A stretch of DNA of 64,000 nucleotides, taken from Icerya purchasi (Eukaryota > Arthropoda > Insecta > Hemiptera > Monophlebidae). Positions within the stretch are counted from its first letter, which is position 1; every line of letters begins with the position of its first letter. The stretch lies in contig CM077115.1 of the NCBI GenBank assembly GCA_039619475.1, positions 147,812,274-147,876,273 of the forward strand, read 5' to 3'. The position numbers and the translations under genes are program-made. The notes below the pieces were generated by a model. It had not been told where the DNA came from, did no database searches, and was given only the letters and a program-made list of their open reading frames with translations. Positions 61,520 to 64,000 of the stretch are shown in pieces.

Positions 61520-61920
61520 TTGCAGAATTTTTTTATTACTCCTAACGTAAGAATGATATGTAGTATATTACAAAAACTTTATTCCCAAATCCTTGCGGGT
61601 AAAAGAAATCGGCTGAAGTTTTTATCAAATAGAGGGATCATACTATTCCACGATAATGGAGCACGGCCACATGTAAGGGTGGTGTGTGCGGCAAGTTCCA
61701 GATTCCTACAGCTGGAAAGTGCTCCCCCCTCACTTTTCATCAGACTTTGACCTTTTTCCCAAACTGAAATTTCCGACAGGAACAGTTCGTTATCGCATTT
61801 TAGAAGAGCTGTTAGATATCACGACCTCAAGAATACGGAATTTCAACCGGAGGAACATTCAGGTGGCACTGCGAATATTTCGGACTGCTAAAAAAATGTT
61901 TTTCTAATGGAGGAGATTAT
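61520..61920 (+). pseudogene. mariner-like transposase, C-terminal half relic
   Basis: Reads RMICSILQKLYSQIL, RGIILFHDNGARPHVR, then in a shifted frame FSSDFDLFPKLKF, TVRYRILEELLDITTSRIRN and FNRRNIQVALRIF. LFHDNARPHV holds the second catalytic Asp, here with an extra Gly; SDFDLFPKLK holds the third. About ten residues normally lying between (the PHPPYSPDLAP region) are gone. Terminal inverted repeats were not found, so this is an isolated fragment, a fourth mariner lineage in the window. Confidence 0.72.
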
Positions 61921-62829
61921 TTTATTAATATTGATTTGTATCAACTGTGCATTTCTTTCGGGACAATTCTTGTACTATTCAACGATCTACCGAATCTTTT
62001 CATCTTTTATTGCACATTTTATGCCACAACCGCGTTCCTTGTAACCAACATAAATTGTTCCCCACATTTATGGTTTCAGCTGGGGGTGAATGAAAAATTA
62101 AAAATGAAACATTCTACGTAGTAAATTTATTTATTCTCTATTAGTTTCAACGCAGATTTGCAAAAAAAATATATTGCGCTTTATTCATATTTTTTATTTT
62201 ATTGAAAATGGTTCTAAAAAGAAATTACTTTACGGAATTCGAATTATTGTTTCTATTCATTTTCTAGAATTTGGTATAAACTCATTTTTCTTCAAATTTC
62301 TCAATAAATTTGTTTAAAAAAATGTATCTTTTTTATTATTCACTTCGTTTTTTGTTATTTTTTCATTTTAACAGTAGGTATCTTTATAAAACAAAATGAA
62401 GTTCATATTTTTTTTATTTGTTACGTACTAAGTCAATGCGTAATCAATTTTTTGTTTTAATTTCTACCAATAAAACAACGTGTACCATGTCCCGTGAATT
62501 TTTTTAAAAATTTATTTATATTTTACTATAATTTTCAAATGTCTATACATTGGAAAAACTACTGTGTTTCTTATTTTTATATTACAAGATCTATTTCTGA
62601 AATATTTTGTCTTAAATTATCATACTAAAAATTGGTCAATTTTCTAAAGCTAAAATAAAGTTGAATTGTTTGAAAACGATTAGAAAAGAATAGAAAAGAT
62701 AATTGTCAAAATATGCTTCAGAGATAACTCTGAACACCGATTAAAACTTATATCATTTAAATTATAATTAAAGCAATTTAACAAACTGTTTTTCCGCATA
62801 CTCCACTTTTAGACGCGAGTCTTTTAGAT
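61921..62829. other. PIKfyve intron, nothing recognised
   Basis: AT-rich; short open frames have no family resemblance. Confidence 0.45.
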
Positions 62830-64000
62830 GTGAAGAAAATGTTTTTATTCAGAAATTTTAATGGAAAACGAAGTGAAGTACACAAAAGGAATCCCAGAGT
62901 AACCGGATAACTAGATTAAACAAAGGTAAAGGGAGCGATTGTTAGAAAAAAAAGAAGCATAAATATATTTAACCATAATGTGTGAATATTTTTACACGGT
63001 GGAAGGAAATTAGAAGAAAGATTTTTTTTAGAAAACAAATGAAAGAAGCAGCAACCTGAGTCAAAAAATCATCCGGTTCGTTACTAAAGATGTCCGAATG
63101 GCTTACGGCACAAGTCATATGAATGGAATGAGGAGAAGAAAAAGTGCCGAAGTGTAATAAAATTGATCAGGTATGGGAGAGCAAATGGTTTAAAAGGCAT
63201 TCACGGAATCAGAAATAAAGGTCATTAGAGGAAATGGAAATAACGAAATACAAGATGACCATCATCTAGGCTGTAAGACAAAAAGATTCTAAGAAGTTAA
63301 AATCTGGAAAGCTAAAAGAGGCAACAGTACCAGCTAACCTTTTCGAACTATCAATAGTAAACATAGTTACATGAGAAGGGGTTAGAAAATTAATAATGCT
63401 GTGGAATTCCTGTCTAATTAGGGTTTATGATAGAAATTTTGAATGGGAAGGGAGAATAAAGTTTTAAAGATGACAAAGTTCAGCGAAATTAAATGAAAAA
63501 TAAGAGAGATTACTATAGAAGATCGTGCAAGGGCAAAATGAACTAAGATGAAAAGAAGTAGGCGATTAGGATTTTTTTTACGTGTAAAACGCTAATCTTT
63601 AAAAATGGAAAGGTGGAAATGAATAAGAGTAAACTCGTGAGTGTAAGACATTTTTTAAAGGAAACGATAGTTTAAGGTATGCGAATAGACAGAGGCATCG
63701 TATTACATTCTACGAGAACTGCTGGAATTGTAGAGGATTTAAGAGCGTCAATATATAGTCGAAGGCGAGAACCGTGTAATTATATCTAATTTAAGCGAAC
63801 CAGACTTCGAAGCACAGCCATACAAGAACAGTAATGAAATTTGTAGCGGACGATGGATTTATACCAAAAAATAAGGGTATAAGGATCAGCAGTATATTCA
63901 GTTAGCGACAGGAGCAAGTTTAACTTCGATTAATCAAGAGGAAAGATATTTGATCGGTTTGAAAGAAGACAACCGACTGTCCAGGAAGATATCGATATAA
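62830..64000 (-). mobile_element. C/T-rich non-LTR family, reverse-transcriptase C-terminal part
   Basis: The minus strand is pyrimidine-rich. Frames read YGCASKSGSLKLDIITRF (63832-63779) and, after a shift, IPAVLVECNTMPLSIRIP (63733-63680). Y.YGSAS.S.L..LD.IQ...LR, P...L.VE....PL..RR is the conserved C-terminal reverse-transcriptase stretch of I/R1-type elements, upstream of RNase H. Many stops and frameshifts follow to about 62830. The element may continue beyond the end of the window. Confidence 0.6.

Overview
The window looks like nuclear DNA of an arthropod, most likely an insect. It is very AT-rich, has GT-AG introns of several kilobases, and is packed with decayed Tc1/mariner, non-LTR, Penelope-like and Helitron sequence. 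The order is not fixed by the sequence; a large transposon-rich genome such as a hemipteran's would fit. There are no bacterial genes, operons, rRNA genes or CRISPR arrays.

One cellular gene was recognised. It is on the minus strand and spans nearly the whole window: PIKfyve/Fab1, the phosphatidylinositol 3-phosphate 5-kinase of endosomes. Sixteen exons (60505 down to 7138, about 3.44 kb, some 1,146 codons) could be placed by splice sites, continuous phase and conserved protein blocks. They run from the linker before the chaperonin-like (TCP-1/Cpn60) domain, through that domain (55116-35901) and the cysteine/histidine-rich region (30472-21934), to the conserved strand just before the lipid kinase domain (7319-7138). 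The FYVE and DEP end lies beyond position 64000 and the kinase domain beyond position 1; I found neither here.

Everything else is intron content, mostly dead mobile elements. From low to high coordinate: a mariner with clear terminal repeats (1148-2459); a Helitron helicase tail (3026-3640); an interspersed repeat (4502-5600, also at 17437-18235 and 50122-51350); an LTR-like block with primer-binding-site-like sequences (5927-7072); a C/T-rich non-LTR family (7490-9960, 26440-27210, 33108-34970, 41985-43140, 62830-64000); a tRNA-like SINE relic (15460-15525); other non-LTR pieces (16480-17430, 19037-19290, 23003-23300, 23905-26080, 35094-35345, 40440-41035, 43190-43605 with 46890-48540, 44480-44960, 52640-54340); mariners at 30850-32067 and 56738-57980 plus a mariner fragment at 61520-61920; a five-unit satellite-like array of about 280 bp (45060-46515); two long fold-back elements (48541-49065 and 58513-59050); and a perfect 249-bp palindrome with a 13-bp target-site duplication and hammerhead-ribozyme-like sequence (50330-50609).

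Nothing here is clearly a new biological system. The observations best worth following up are the palindromic hammerhead-like insertion, the mariner-derived fold-back, the LTR-like block with two primer-binding-site-like modules, and the tandem array.
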